NCBI GenBank assembly: GCA_965249785.1
Contig: CBDFMU010000021.1
Coordinates: 29,330-93,329 of the forward strand
Direction of reading: 5' to 3'
Length of the DNA stretch: 64,000 bases
DNA from: M3007 sp965249785
Lineage (GTDB): Bacteria; Bacteroidota; Bacteroidia; Chitinophagales; Saprospiraceae
Shown: positions 8,581 to 17,617 of the stretch, piece by piece
Layout: every line of letters begins with the position of its first letter
Numbering within the stretch: the first letter of the stretch is position 1
The notes under the pieces: generated by a model
Seen by the model: only the letters and a program-made list of their open reading frames with translations
Databases searched by the model: none
Told to the model about the DNA's origin: nothing
Made by a program: the position numbers and the translations under genes

Positions 8581-10260
8581 TTAAATATACTTATCCAGTA
8601 CCGTGCGGAGCGGACGTTGGCGCGCCTTGCTTTCGAGCCACGCCAGGAAAAGGCCATAGTGGCTGGCATCTGGTTTGCTTGCTGCTTTTTCTTTCATGAT
8701 TGGTAGGGCTTTTTCGGCAATGCTTAGCAGCAGTTCAGGCTTTTTAATAGCTCGCGCCACTTCCGACAAAGTTTTGAGTAGATAATATTCAAAGGAATCA
8801 TCCGCTTTTCCATGTGGGAAATGCTCGCGTAGCGAGGATAATAACTCTCGATAAGCTGTAGAGGAAGAAAAACCTAGTTCAAAACGGGCCAATACAAGAT
8901 ATAGCGCGCTGGCACCACGAGCTTCGGCATTGGAAGCTTGTTGTGTCAAACGTTTCAGGTTAGCATCAAACCAGTTAATAGATTCTTTATAATCTTCTCG
9001 CACAAAATAAATTATTCCTGCTAAATAATGAATGACCTGCAAACGGGAAGGCGGAATTTTACTATTTGATCGTTCGACTAATTGGCGAACGTTCTTAGCT
9101 TCTAGAAATTCTTTTGCTCCTAAAAAATTCTTTTGCATAATGTAATCAATTAACCGTAAGTAAACCACATTCGCTAGAAATGCAGGATCAGAAGGCTGTA
9201 TTTTTTCTAGTTCGACAGAATAATCCTCCATTTTAATTTCTACTTTATGTGCTAGAGCCATTCCAAGATAGTTTAAAAGGTTATCATAATATCGCCTTGG
9301 GTCTTCTTTTTTACGGTCAGGATAAAGATTATATAGATCTATAATTGCCTTTAAGTGTTCTATCGAAGAATTTAAGTTATGTTCTTTCAAAAATTGCCCT
9401 AAAAAAATAGAAGGTTTTTTTTGCTCTATTAAAAGTAAGTGGAATATAATAGTCTGAAAATTAAATTCTTCCTCAAACGTTTCTCGTGGAGGATTATCAT
9501 TAACATATTGAATAAAATAGTTTAATTTGGCTCGTAGCTCCTGATTATACTCTATATCGCCCTCTCCTAACAATACGAGTAATAACTCATGACGTAGGTT
9601 TTTTAGATGTATAATAGTTCCTAATCGACGTAGTTGTATACACTCTGTAGCATACAGTTGACGTAGTTGCTTAACTGGTTGCTTTTGTGCTGATAAAAAT
9701 AGTAGTCGAGCCTCCATTTGCATTAATTCTAAAGCTTCGGGCACTGCTTCTATATCTGCAGCCAACTCCCTTGCAGAACGGATCATTGTTAGGCATTCTT
9801 TTTTCAAGCCCTTTCGCAAAAGCAATTGGATATCTATCATTCGAGCATACAAATCTAACCGTTGATTCTCTTCAGTATTTAAGTAACGTAGCGCATCAAG
9901 GATACGATCATACAGGTAATTAGCCATTGGCCCTAATTCTATAGGCTTGCCGAGCTGACGCAATCGATGTCGAGCGATAAACTTAGGATAAAAAGTGTCT
10001 GCTCTTTCTGGCTGACCTACGCTTACTATATCTTTTTGATTTTGCCTCTGTATCTCCATCAAACAGTCGTTTATGCAATCAAATAATTTTATATACATAG
10101 ATTCTTGATTATCATGTCTATAATTGCGAATATATCGTTTTAGAGCGTTTTTTTCAGACATATTCATTGTAGTTATTAACTCACGAAGCTTTACTAGAGG
10201 ATAGGGCTCCTCAATAGGCCAATTTAGAGTAACGTTTTTTTTGCTTTGCATATAAAACAT
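8581..10260 (-). CDS. Large helical-repeat (TPR-like) protein of unknown function
   Basis: 559 residues, no signal peptide or membrane segment. The protein appears all-helical, with repeated 30-40 residue helix pairs; IYFVREDYKESINWFDANL and the following segment resemble a TPR unit. N-terminus contains LITTMNMSEKNALKRYIRNY. Similar long helical proteins that start with a kinase-free, helix-rich N-terminus are common orphans in Saprospiria, but no family name can be given with confidence. AT-rich codon use in the N-terminal two-thirds contrasts with the GC-richer C-terminal end (from about 8950 downward). Single gene, convergent with nothing. Confidence 0.8.
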   Translation of the reverse strand: MFYMQSKKNVTLNWPIEEPYPLVKLRELITTMNMSEKNALKRYIRNYRHDNQESMYIKLFDCINDCLMEIQRQNQKDIVSVGQPERADTFYPKFIARHRLRQLGKPIELGPMANYLYDRILDALRYLNTEENQRLDLYARMIDIQLLLRKGLKKECLTMIRSARELAADIEAVPEALELMQMEARLLFLSAQKQPVKQLRQLYATECIQLRRLGTIIHLKNLRHELLLVLLGEGDIEYNQELRAKLNYFIQYVNDNPPRETFEEEFNFQTIIFHLLLIEQKKPSIFLGQFLKEHNLNSSIEHLKAIIDLYNLYPDRKKEDPRRYYDNLLNYLGMALAHKVEIKMEDYSVELEKIQPSDPAFLANVVYLRLIDYIMQKNFLGAKEFLEAKNVRQLVERSNSKIPPSRLQVIHYLAGIIYFVREDYKESINWFDANLKRLTQQASNAEARGASALYLVLARFELGFSSSTAYRELLSSLREHFPHGKADDSFEYYLLKTLSEVARAIKKPELLLSIAEKALPIMKEKAASKPDASHYGLFLAWLESKARQRPLRTVLDKYI

Positions 10261-10377
10261 TGATTAAGAAATAATTGTAAAATGATAAAGGCGAAAAATA
10301 AGAACTAACGCAAAAAAAAACAAATTATATTGCGCTTACACGAATTTGAAGTATTGTTCTCATCCTATTGGTCTAGC

Positions 10378-10385
10378 TACCTTTG
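10378..10385 (+). promoter_or_regulatory. -7 promoter element for the 116-residue orphan gene
   Basis: TACCTTTG, an exact TAnnTTTG, 42 bases before the ATG at 10427. It lies downstream of the in-frame TTG at 10346, which argues for the ATG. Confidence 0.5.
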
Positions 10386-10426
10386 TTGAATCAAAGACAC
10401 TGAATCAAAAATTATTTTCAAATTTC

Positions 10427-10777
10427 ATGAAGACACAAATCACACAAGCTCGTGATGGTATTATCATAGTTGATATTACAATTGGCCTCCCAGCTGGCCA
10501 AGGCACAGGTTCACCTATCCCAGTCCAGATTCCAGTGAAGGTGGACAAAATGGACTTCGAGCTGCAAAACAGCGATTATCGCATCGTAGATATCGGCAAT
10601 AGCACCTTGACGCCAACGGTGAAAACCGATGTCACCGGTTTCGAATTCGATGAGACCAATAAGTCTCTCAAAGTGTTCGGAGCGAATGGACAATCTGTGC
10701 ATTCCACTTCGACCAATAATAAAACGGTGCAGGTGCGAGTCAATTTCAGGACTGCCTCGATCACCGTGTACGAATAA
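10427..10777 (+). CDS. Hypothetical beta-rich protein (116 aa)
   Basis: From the ATG at 10427 (MKTQITQARDGIIIVDITIG). No signal peptide is visible. The residues after it alternate hydrophobic and polar, suggesting a small beta-sandwich (PIPVQIPVKVDKMDFELQN, VQVRVNFRTASITVYE). The family is not recognised. It has its own promoter element and is followed by a hairpin with a T-rich tail at 10959-10987, so it looks like an independent unit. Confidence 0.6.
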   Translation: MKTQITQARDGIIIVDITIGLPAGQGTGSPIPVQIPVKVDKMDFELQNSDYRIVDIGNSTLTPTVKTDVTGFEFDETNKSLKVFGANGQSVHSTSTNNKTVQVRVNFRTASITVYE

Positions 10778-10958
10778 CCTCGAAAGTAAGAAACCAGACC
10801 AAAACCAGATGAGCGGCCGAGTTGAATGCTAACCAAAAACCAGCCCCAAAACCTTTTGTATGCTGTCCCACTGCTACCAAAATAACTAATGATTGCTATT
10901 CTTTATTTGTAGACCCTTGTATCCTAGCCTGAAAGGGCAAAATGAAAGCAGCGCAATA

Positions 10959-10987
10959 CCGCTCCGGTTCTTGACCGGGGCGGTTTG
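10959..10987 (+). terminator. Hairpin terminator (shared with 12242-12268)
   Basis: Stem CCGCTCCGG / CCGGGGCGG with loop TTCTTGA, followed by TTTG. Nearly the same sequence, including the preceding AGCGCAA and the following GTGTT, occurs at 12242-12268. Confidence 0.6.
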
Positions 10988-11073
10988 TGTTCGATATTGA
11001 TAAAAATTAAAATACGTAATACCTTGTCGAAGAACGCGTAGAAAATAAGTTGCGAAGTGCTGCCCCGCTCGGC

Positions 11074-11192
11074 TGTCATGTCGTAACGCAGTGAAGATAC
11101 CTACACAAGCCAGGCGACCCATAATTTTTGGTCAAGGGGCTTTCTAATAAACTTGGCTTGTGTAGATGTCTCCGTTGCTCTGCGACATGACA
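11074..11192. repeat. TGTCAT...ATGACA palindromic element, family P2
   Basis: Arms 11074-11112 and 11154-11192 are imperfect inverted 39-base copies, both with TGTCATGTCG at the outside and CTACACAAGCCA at the inside. Related elements: 2657-2747, 19316-19389, 30863-31102, 56234-56310. Confidence 0.75.
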
Positions 11193-11246
11193 ACTCAACG
11201 CGAAGGAATGGGTATAATTTGTCCTTTATATGTTCTTGAATGTAAG

Positions 11247-11254
11247 TACTTTTG
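11247..11254 (+). promoter_or_regulatory. -7 promoter element for the FN3-like gene
   Basis: TACTTTTG, exact TAnnTTTG, 43 bases before the ATG at 11297. Confidence 0.45.
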
Positions 11255-11296
11255 AGCACATCAAACTATTTTCATTCACCTTTTAAATTGTATGCT

Positions 11297-11665
11297 ATGT
11301 ACAACCAATTCAAAAAGACGTTGCTATTGCTTCCGGTAGCTCTTCTGCTCCTCGTTTTGCCGATGACTCTTCGCTCGGCCCAATTGGCATCATTCCCCGT
11401 TTTCGGGCAGGTAAGTGAAGGAGACCCAACCCTTACCGTTACCAAGACCTCTTCTACCTCGTTCTCGCTCGCCTGGACTTGGGGCGGTCTTCCTGAACCT
11501 ACTTCCTACGATATTACTGTCACGGATTTGACCACCTCGACAGTGGTGCGTTCTTCTAGTTCCAGTACGAAGTCCGCTACTATTACTGGCCTGACTTTGA
11601 CGACAGGGCATACTTATGAGTTTGCGGTGAAGGCTGATGGGATAATCATAATAGATATTTTGTAA
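11297..11665 (+). CDS. Small secreted fibronectin type III-like protein
   Basis: 122 residues from the ATG at 11297. A long signal peptide (FKKTLLLLPVALLLLVLP) is followed by one FN3-like domain: SSTSFSLAWTWGGLPEPTSY, TVTDLTTSTVV and the end strand GHTYEFAVKADG. It stops soon after the domain (IIIIDIL), a short form compared with the usual multidomain Bacteroidota FN3 proteins; similar short proteins ending in an acidic hydrophobic tail occur. Function unknown. It carries its own promoter and a strong terminator 46 bases downstream. Confidence 0.65.
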   Translation: MYNQFKKTLLLLPVALLLLVLPMTLRSAQLASFPVFGQVSEGDPTLTVTKTSSTSFSLAWTWGGLPEPTSYDITVTDLTTSTVVRSSSSSTKSATITGLTLTTGHTYEFAVKADGIIIIDIL

Positions 11666-11710
11666 AAATAACTCCATGCCTTATAATATTCTGCGGCTAG
11701 GTGGAATATT

Positions 11711-11754
11711 AAAATAGGAGCTATTCTAAAAAATTTGGAATAGCTCCTATTTTT
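11711..11754 (+). terminator. Rho-independent terminator after the FN3-like gene
   Basis: Perfect 16-base stem AAAATAGGAGCTATTC / GAATAGCTCCTATTTT with an AT-rich loop. It could work in both directions. Confidence 0.8.
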
Positions 11755-11963
11755 CCGAAGTACATATATATGAAAGTATAATAAATATTGAAGAAGTATA
11801 ATATAAACTCGGAAATTACGATTGACTTTAATAAATTTTTAGTGATAAAGTGTTAAATATCAAAAGTTTACGTATACAATAATTTAGACTGACTCATAAT
11901 TACTCCAGCATATAAAACGCTTACGTGCCTCTCACCCTCTTGTACGCGCCCTGTGTACAAGCC

Positions 11964-11971
11964 TACCTTTG
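11964..11971 (+). promoter_or_regulatory. Orphan promoter element in a gene-free stretch
   Basis: TTG at 11940 and TACCTTTG at 11964-11971, spaced 21 bases: both halves of the Bacteroidota promoter. No gene starts downstream before the opposing M23 gene. Confidence 0.4.
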
Positions 11972-11977
11972 TAACAT

Positions 11978-12268
11978 CAAAAACACGATAAAAAAGCACT
12001 GCAAAAAACCAGCACGGCTATCTCCAATAAGAGATTGAAAACCAAATGAATGTATATCAAATTTGGCTATCCCTACTTTTTTGATCATTTATAATTTTTC
12101 AAGATATATAAGACAGTAAAACCAAGTGTGTGTCGAGTACTTAGGCTTCGGAAACCAGCCCCAAAATTTCCATTTACTTAGTTCCAAATCATCCAGTGAT
12201 TCGATCTTCCTCTTTTTTTAGTCTCGTACTTCAGCGCAACACCGCTCCGGCTCTCCGGGGCGGTTTTT
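11978..12268 (+). ncRNA. Possible non-coding transcript (promoter to terminator)
   Basis: Between the promoter at 11964-11971 and the hairpin at 12242-12268 no reading frame longer than about 20 codons starts (the first ATG, near 12045, gives only 12 residues). The region shares AAACCAGCCCCAAAA and the terminator with the 3' part of the unit at 10427-10987, so it may instead be a decayed copy of that unit. The stretch 11755-11963 shows nothing else. Confidence 0.3.
12242..12268 (+). terminator. Hairpin terminator
   Basis: Stem CCGCTCCGG / CCGGGGCGG with loop CTCT, followed by TTTTT. Second copy of the hairpin at 10959-10987. Confidence 0.65.
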
Positions 12269-12402
12269 GTGTTTGGGCTAAAAATGTGAATGGCCCTCAG
12301 CCGGTTGGGACAAGAGCCATTCGCAAAAAACGGGGGGTAGTTCTTAAAGGGAGTTATGACTTGACCAGCAGAGCAAAGGCGGGTTCTTACCTGATCTCTA
12401 CC

Positions 12403-13701
12403 CTACAATATTGGTTTAGTGCCGCTGGACAGTTCGTCGTGACTATGATAGACTACGCCGTTCAGCATCTGCATCAATTGATCGCGCACTGGCACAAAGG
12501 CTTGAAAATCAGCCCCTTTCATCGGATCAGGCGAAGGCAGGTCGAGTTTTAGCGGATCTACTTCCTTGTTATTTTTCCAGAAGCGGAAGCAGCAGTGTGG
12601 CCCGGTAGCCAGGCCAGTAGCGCCCACATAACCGATGGTCTGGCCCTGCCCGACGTGCGCACCGGGGTGGATGCCCTTGGCAAAACTGCTCATGTGCAGA
12701 TATTGCGTCTGATAGATACCGTCGTGGCGGATTTTGACAAAGTTGCCATTGCCACCCCGGCGAGTTGCCTCCAGCACCGTGCCTTCGGCCACCGCCATGA
12801 TCGGCGTACCATACGGTGCGGCGAAGTCGGTACCGAGGTGCGGACGGCAGTAGCCCAATATTGGGTGCATCCGGTTGAGGCTGTAGCGGCTGGAAATACG
12901 GCTGAATTTGACTGGTGCTTTCAGGAAAGCCTTGCGAGCGGGCCGACCTTCGGCATCGAAATATTTGGTGCGTTCGTTCGGCTTGTCATAGTGAAAAGCG
13001 TAGTACTGTTTGCCTTCCCGCTCATAGAGTGCAGCGAGGATGTTGCCAGTACCGACCGCTTTGCCTTCCACGTAGTGTTGCTCGAACACCACTTTGAAGC
13101 GGTCGCCCTGCCGCTGGTGATAGAAATCCACCGACGAAGCCAGTATGTCAATCATGCCATCGGCCAGTTCATCGTTCAGGCCATTGTCGGTCAGTGCCTG
13201 CCAAAAACTCGTCTCGAGTACCCCAGAAGCGGCGATTACTTTGGTTTCTACCTCCCTTTTGGTAATAGTGGTCTCGAACGGTTCGGTGAGTTGAAAGACG
13301 GCATATTCGTAAGGCGAAGGCTCATAGACCATAAAGCGCGCCTGGCCTGCGGACTGGTCGGTCAGAAAGTGCAGCGGCTTACCGACGTGCATAGAACTGA
13401 CATTGAATTTTCCGCGACAGTTTTCGACTAGTTTGGCCACCTGTGGGTAAGTCAGGCCGTGTTTCATCAGGATTTCACCGAGGACATCGCCCTGGTGAAG
13501 TTCCGTTTCGGTAAGTTGATAATGGCTAAGTTGGAGGCCCCACTGGAGTGCCTCCGGCACTTCCGGGAAAGCAGCGAGGGGAGTTTGGGAGAACAAAAGC
13601 GCCGCCGGTTGGCGAAGGGAAGAACGCTGGAGGGTGGCGGCAAAAAGACCGGCTGCTAAGATAAAAATACCAGCAAAGACCACTCCATTTCGGAGGTTCA
13701 T
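12403..13701 (-). CDS. Membrane-anchored M23 family peptidase (LytM/OapA-like)
   Basis: 432 residues from the ATG at 13701, with an N-terminal membrane anchor (GVVFAGIFILAAGLFAATL). The middle holds an OapA/LysM-like segment (GDVLGEILMKHGLTYPQVAK). The C-terminal M23 domain has HLGTDFAAPYGTPI (zinc ligands H288, D292) and GPHCCFRFWKN. The usual HxH is here H369-Cys370-Cys371: the catalytic His stays, the zinc-ligand His is Cys. Bacteroidota relatives share the GPHxCxRFWKN form, so it is probably active with a Cys ligand. Likely cleaves peptidoglycan cross-links in the periplasm. A TTG at 13839 lies upstream of the promoter element at 13807-13814, so it was rejected as start. Confidence 0.92.
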   Translation of the reverse strand: MNLRNGVVFAGIFILAAGLFAATLQRSSLRQPAALLFSQTPLAAFPEVPEALQWGLQLSHYQLTETELHQGDVLGEILMKHGLTYPQVAKLVENCRGKFNVSSMHVGKPLHFLTDQSAGQARFMVYEPSPYEYAVFQLTEPFETTITKREVETKVIAASGVLETSFWQALTDNGLNDELADGMIDILASSVDFYHQRQGDRFKVVFEQHYVEGKAVGTGNILAALYEREGKQYYAFHYDKPNERTKYFDAEGRPARKAFLKAPVKFSRISSRYSLNRMHPILGYCRPHLGTDFAAPYGTPIMAVAEGTVLEATRRGGNGNFVKIRHDGIYQTQYLHMSSFAKGIHPGAHVGQGQTIGYVGATGLATGPHCCFRFWKNNKEVDPLKLDLPSPDPMKGADFQAFVPVRDQLMQMLNGVVYHSHDELSSGTKPIL

Positions 13702-13806
13702 TCGTTTTAAAGGCCGCAACCAGCGTTGCGGCACACGATTGTTTTGATTCACGTTGCGTGTAAGATTAGAAAAGATTTTCAAAACAGTAATTGGCCGGGG
13801 TGGTGG

Positions 13807-13814
13807 CAAAAATA
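13807..13814 (-). promoter_or_regulatory. -7 promoter element for the M23 peptidase
   Basis: Minus strand reads TATTTTTG, exact TAnnTTTG, 106 bases before the ATG at 13701. Nothing else is seen in 13815-14140. Confidence 0.45.
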
Positions 13815-14140
13815 GACTTGCATTTCGGTTTTTCACCAACTGTTGGCGAATTTTTAAAATTTAACTAAAATGCCGATGGCTATCCGAAAACGACCGCACT
13901 CCTTCTTTTTGAACAAAACAAGAGATTCGCGACCCTTAAAATGGTAAAATCACCTTATATGGAGAGAATGATTGTTTTTTACAAAAAATTACTTTTCCAG
14001 AAATTTTGTGCTGAAATCACTGCTTGGAGCGACCAACTGAAATTGATTTCCAAATGAGAGGAACCTTAATTTCGTGGAAAGCGGCCACCGATGGCTGGCA
14101 AAGAGGAAAGAAAATCGTAATTTGTTAAAAGCAACGAACT

Positions 14141-15016
14141 CTATCGCCTGGCCAAAACCACCCGGTAAAATTCGTAGCCAGCCAACAGGCCGCTTTGCTC
14201 TGCCATATATTTATTGCGGTAATCCGTTGCGTTCAGGTCGGAGACCAGATGCAGGTCGTAACCCGCCAGATAATCAGCCACTTGAGTCGGATAAAACCCG
14301 AAAGTCCACCGTTCCTCGTTCTTCTGGAGATTGGCAAACAACTTTTTGGTGCCTACGAAACGATCCGGCTGGTCTAGCACTAATTGGTCAATATAAGTGA
14401 AAATGATCCCGAAAGAACGGCTGAATCGCCGGGTAAACTCAAACATCGCTCCGACGGCGGCTTCGGTCAGATAATTGGTAACCCCTTCCCAGAGAATCAG
14501 CGTAGGCCGGTCAAAATCCAGCTGAGCCTTGGTGGCCACGCTTTCCAGCGATTCCTGGTTAAAATCAATTTGCTGGAAAGAAACGTTTGGCGGCAGAACA
14601 GGCATTATTTTGCGAAGCCTTTCTAATTTGAACTGCGCAGTGCTGGGGTGGTCCATTTCGATGACCACTACCTTTTTCAGAAAAGGCAGTCGAAAAGCGC
14701 GGGTATCAAAACCGGCGCCCAGTATAATGACCTGTTCCACCCCGCGATTGATCTCCTGTTCAAGCAAATCATCAATGTATTTGGTGCGGGCGATGCCGGA
14801 TGAAATGGCACCCGGTCCCTGGCGATCAATCCAGGCTGGAATCAACTTACCCAGCAATGGCCAGGCAGACATATTAGCCACAATTTGCAGGCTTTTATCC
14901 AGAAAATAATGCGCGTAGGGGTCTTCAAACAGCCTTTTCCCGGCAGGTTGTTTTGATTCGATAGCCCGAAAGAGGGCCATATATTGAGCAGTTCGGCTGG
15001 CAGTATTTCGTTTCAC
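14141..15016 (-). CDS. Class I SAM-dependent methyltransferase, LCMT/TIGR00027 family
   Basis: 291 residues from a GTG at 15016 (KRNTASRTAQYMALFRAIES), which fits the conserved family start. Motif I VIILGAGFDTRAFRL near residue 95 and VVVIEMDHPSTAQFK are the SAM-binding elements; LILWEGVTNYLTEAAV is the family's conserved central block, followed by FTYIDQLVLD. Members methylate carboxyl or other O groups of small molecules or proteins; the substrate here is not predictable. Single gene; a strong bidirectional hairpin (15118-15165) lies upstream. Confidence 0.92.
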   Translation of the reverse strand: MKRNTASRTAQYMALFRAIESKQPAGKRLFEDPYAHYFLDKSLQIVANMSAWPLLGKLIPAWIDRQGPGAISSGIARTKYIDDLLEQEINRGVEQVIILGAGFDTRAFRLPFLKKVVVIEMDHPSTAQFKLERLRKIMPVLPPNVSFQQIDFNQESLESVATKAQLDFDRPTLILWEGVTNYLTEAAVGAMFEFTRRFSRSFGIIFTYIDQLVLDQPDRFVGTKKLFANLQKNEERWTFGFYPTQVADYLAGYDLHLVSDLNATDYRNKYMAEQSGLLAGYEFYRVVLARR

Positions 15017-15117
15017 GGATTTTGATAAGAAATGTTATTATAACAATAGTTCGTAAAAAAATCTACCATTTATAGTAACGCTCCTTGTGACAGCATAACA
15101 ATATAGTCATGCCAAAA

Positions 15118-15165
15118 AGAAAGCCGGATCATGATGCCTTTTGCGACACAATGATCCGGCTTTCT
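15118..15165. terminator. Strong hairpin, probable bidirectional terminator
   Basis: Perfect 15-base stem AGAAAGCCGGATCAT / ATGATCCGGCTTTCT. It lies downstream of the lipoprotein gene (15224-15448, minus strand), with an A-run and T-rich flanks. Confidence 0.65.
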
Positions 15166-15223
15166 GTGCAGGTAGACAAGCAATTATAATATTTCTGGCA
15201 GAAAAGTATCCTGCGGAATAGCA

Positions 15224-15448
15224 CTATTGTCCACCATTGCCTGTACCGCCGCCCGTGCTGGTACTCCCGTTGGTGCTACTACCACCATTTTGCATAGTGC
15301 CAGTATTATCGCGCGCCATTGTGTCTTTGGTGACACCCGTGTTGCGCGTCTTATCATTAGGCGTAGAACCTTCCGGTTCGCGTTCGTCAATGCAGCTGCT
15401 CAAGCCCAGACTGGCCAGCACTGCGAATGCCAAAATAAATCGTTTCAT
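15224..15448 (-). CDS. Small low-complexity lipoprotein
   Basis: 74 residues from the ATG at 15448. Signal peptide with lipobox LASLGLSSC; the mature part is short, Gly/Ser/Thr/Asn-rich (GSSTNGSTSTGGGTGNGGQ) and probably disordered. The signal sequence and the bases around the start (TTTCATAGTGTTTG on the plus strand) resemble the second lipoprotein at 61846-62391, so the two are probably related. Function unknown; membrane-anchored. Confidence 0.65.
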   Translation of the reverse strand: MKRFILAFAVLASLGLSSCIDEREPEGSTPNDKTRNTGVTKDTMARDNTGTMQNGGSSTNGSTSTGGGTGNGGQ

Positions 15449-15647
15449 AGTGTTTGCTTTTGAAAAGTTAGACATGCTTATTATATATAAAACTCCTGTG
15501 CCAACACCGATGTCCTACCAGAATTGGACACTATACTGCAACTGTTTTTCCCAAACCAACCCCAAGATGTCCAACTTTTGCGGCTGTGCTACCTACTTTC
15601 TACCACAAATACGCGCCAATTGCCTCCAAAAATCCTTCCCGGCGTAG

Positions 15648-15655
15648 TATCTTTG
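15648..15655 (+). promoter_or_regulatory. -7 promoter element directly before the ABC-F gene
   Basis: TATCTTTG, exact TAnnTTTG, ending 8 bases before the ATG at 15664. Transcription would begin almost at the start codon, suggesting a leaderless or nearly leaderless mRNA. Confidence 0.5.
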
Positions 15656-15663
15656 CGCCCGTC

Positions 15664-17568
15664 ATGATAAGTCTATCTAATGTTTACATCCAATACGGCA
15701 ACCGCATCCTGCTCGACAGCGTGAATCTGGCGGTGAAACCCGGCGAACGCGCTGGTCTGGTCGGTCGCAACGGGGCTGGCAAATCCACCCTGCTCAAAAT
15801 TATTGCTGGCGAAATGTCGCCCCAGGAAGGTCAGGTAATGGTGCCTGCCCATTTTACGCTAGGTTATTTGCACCAGGATATGTTGCTGCCGAAAGGCAAA
15901 ACCGTGCTCGACGAGACGCTGACCGCTTTCGACGAGGTGAACGAACTGGAAAAACGCCTCCGCAAAATCGAGGATGAACTCGGCCTGCGGGAGGACTACG
16001 AATCGGACGCTTATCACCACCTCATCGTGGAAATGAGCGACCTGACCGAACATTTGCATCACCTCGGGAGCCACACTACGCAAGCCGACGCAGAGAAAGT
16101 GCTGGGTGGTCTCGGCTTTCAGGCCAGCGATATGATCCGGCTGACCGACGAGTTTTCCGGCGGCTGGAAAATGCGCATTGAACTGGCCAAAATGCTGCTC
16201 CGCCAGCCCGATTTGTTGCTGCTCGATGAGCCGACCAACCACCTGGATATTGAAAGTATTCTGTGGCTGGAAGATTTTTTGACCAACTATACCGGCATGG
16301 CGATCGTGATCAGCCACGATAAGCGATTCCTCGACAATGTGACCAACCGCACCATCGAGATCATGCTCGGTAAAATCACGGATTATAAGGCCGCCTACTC
16401 TAAGTACCTGGAAATCAGTGGGGAACGCCGGGAACTGATGCAAAATGCCTACGAAAATCAACAGCGTGCTATTGCCGATAAAGAACGTACTATCGCCCGG
16501 TTTATGGCCAAGGCTACCAAAACCAAGATGGCCCAGTCCATGCAAAAGCAACTGGACAAGGTGGAGCGCATCGAGATAGATGACGTGGATATGGCGACTA
16601 TGCGCATCCGTTTTCCGGAGCCACCCCGCAGCGGCGAAGTGGTCGCCACGGCTGAATATGTTACCAAAAGTTACGGCAATTTGAATGTCATCGAACGCGC
16701 CGATTTCCAGATTCTGCGCGGCGAACGAGTTGCTTTTGTCGGCCAAAACGGACAGGGCAAAACTACGTTGGCCAAAATACTGGTGGGGCATGAACCAGCG
16801 ACCAGCGGCAAGGCCGTGTTGGGTCATAATATTCACATCGGTTATTATGCGCAAAATCAGGCCGAAACGCTCGACCCGAAACTGACGCTTTTGGAAACCA
16901 TGGAACGCCAGTCGCCGCCGGAAATGCGCACCAAACTACGGGGTATTTTAGGGGCCTTTTTATTCAGCGGCGAAGACGTAGGCAAGAAAGTGGTGGCCCT
17001 CTCCGGGGGCGAACGCGCGCGCCTGGCCTTGGCCTGTATGCTGTTGCGACCCATCAATTTCCTGATTCTCGATGAGCCGACCAATCACCTGGATATGCTC
17101 TCGAAAGAGGTGCTGAAACAAGCCCTTTTTGATTTTGAAGGGACGCTGCTGGTGGTAAGCCACGACCGCGAATTCCTGACGGGCCTGACGGAGCGCACCA
17201 TCGAATTCCGCGACCACAAACTGTATGAGTATCTCGGCGACGTGAATTATTTTCTAGAAAAACGCCAGGCCCGCGATATGCGCGAAGTGGAAAAACGGAC
17301 TAAAACCAATGGCCATAGTTCTTCCGACAATGGTGTAGTCGTCCTTGGTTCGGAAGAAAAAAAGCAGCTGCAGCGCGTGGTGCTAAAGGCAGAAAAACGC
17401 ATTGCCGATCTCGAAGCGGACATCAAAACGTATGAAGTAAAAATGGCCGATCCAGAGTTTTATAATCGCTCGGAATCCAAGGCGGCTTTGCAGAAGTATG
17501 ATACTTTAAAAGCAGAGTTGGAGACGGTGTTTTCTGAATGGGAACACGCGGTGGAGCAATTGGGATAG
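15664..17568 (+). CDS. ABC-F family ATPase (ribosome-associated, Uup/EttA-like)
   Basis: 634 residues with two ATP-binding cassettes and no membrane segments. Cassette 1: Walker A GRNGAGKST (residues 34-42), signature DEFSGGWKMRIELA, Walker B LLLLDEPTNHLD. Cassette 2: GQNGQGKTT, LSGGERARLALA, FLILDEPTNHLD. The linker between is helical and charged (the P-site tRNA interaction motif region), and the C-terminus has a coiled coil (KKQLQRVVLKAEKRIADLEA). ABC-F proteins bind the ribosomal E site and relieve stalls. Which subgroup (Uup-like by the C-terminal coiled coil) is inferred. Long antisense reading frames here are shadows. Confidence 0.97.
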   Translation: MISLSNVYIQYGNRILLDSVNLAVKPGERAGLVGRNGAGKSTLLKIIAGEMSPQEGQVMVPAHFTLGYLHQDMLLPKGKTVLDETLTAFDEVNELEKRLRKIEDELGLREDYESDAYHHLIVEMSDLTEHLHHLGSHTTQADAEKVLGGLGFQASDMIRLTDEFSGGWKMRIELAKMLLRQPDLLLLDEPTNHLDIESILWLEDFLTNYTGMAIVISHDKRFLDNVTNRTIEIMLGKITDYKAAYSKYLEISGERRELMQNAYENQQRAIADKERTIARFMAKATKTKMAQSMQKQLDKVERIEIDDVDMATMRIRFPEPPRSGEVVATAEYVTKSYGNLNVIERADFQILRGERVAFVGQNGQGKTTLAKILVGHEPATSGKAVLGHNIHIGYYAQNQAETLDPKLTLLETMERQSPPEMRTKLRGILGAFLFSGEDVGKKVVALSGGERARLALACMLLRPINFLILDEPTNHLDMLSKEVLKQALFDFEGTLLVVSHDREFLTGLTERTIEFRDHKLYEYLGDVNYFLEKRQARDMREVEKRTKTNGHSSSDNGVVVLGSEEKKQLQRVVLKAEKRIADLEADIKTYEVKMADPEFYNRSESKAALQKYDTLKAELETVFSEWEHAVEQLG

Positions 17569-17617
17569 AAAAGTAATGTGGTCAATGTGGCTAATTTGCT
17601 AATGTCAACCAGCAGTA

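Noticed and set aside
12595..13431. Long plus-strand frame (278 codons) opposite the M23 peptidase
   Set aside because: The minus strand carries the M23 motifs and a membrane anchor; the plus frame has no domain and no promoter.
15859..16854. Long minus-strand frame (331 codons) inside the ABC-F gene
   Set aside because: The plus strand has all ABC-F motifs; the antisense frame arises from codon bias and shows no recognisable domain.
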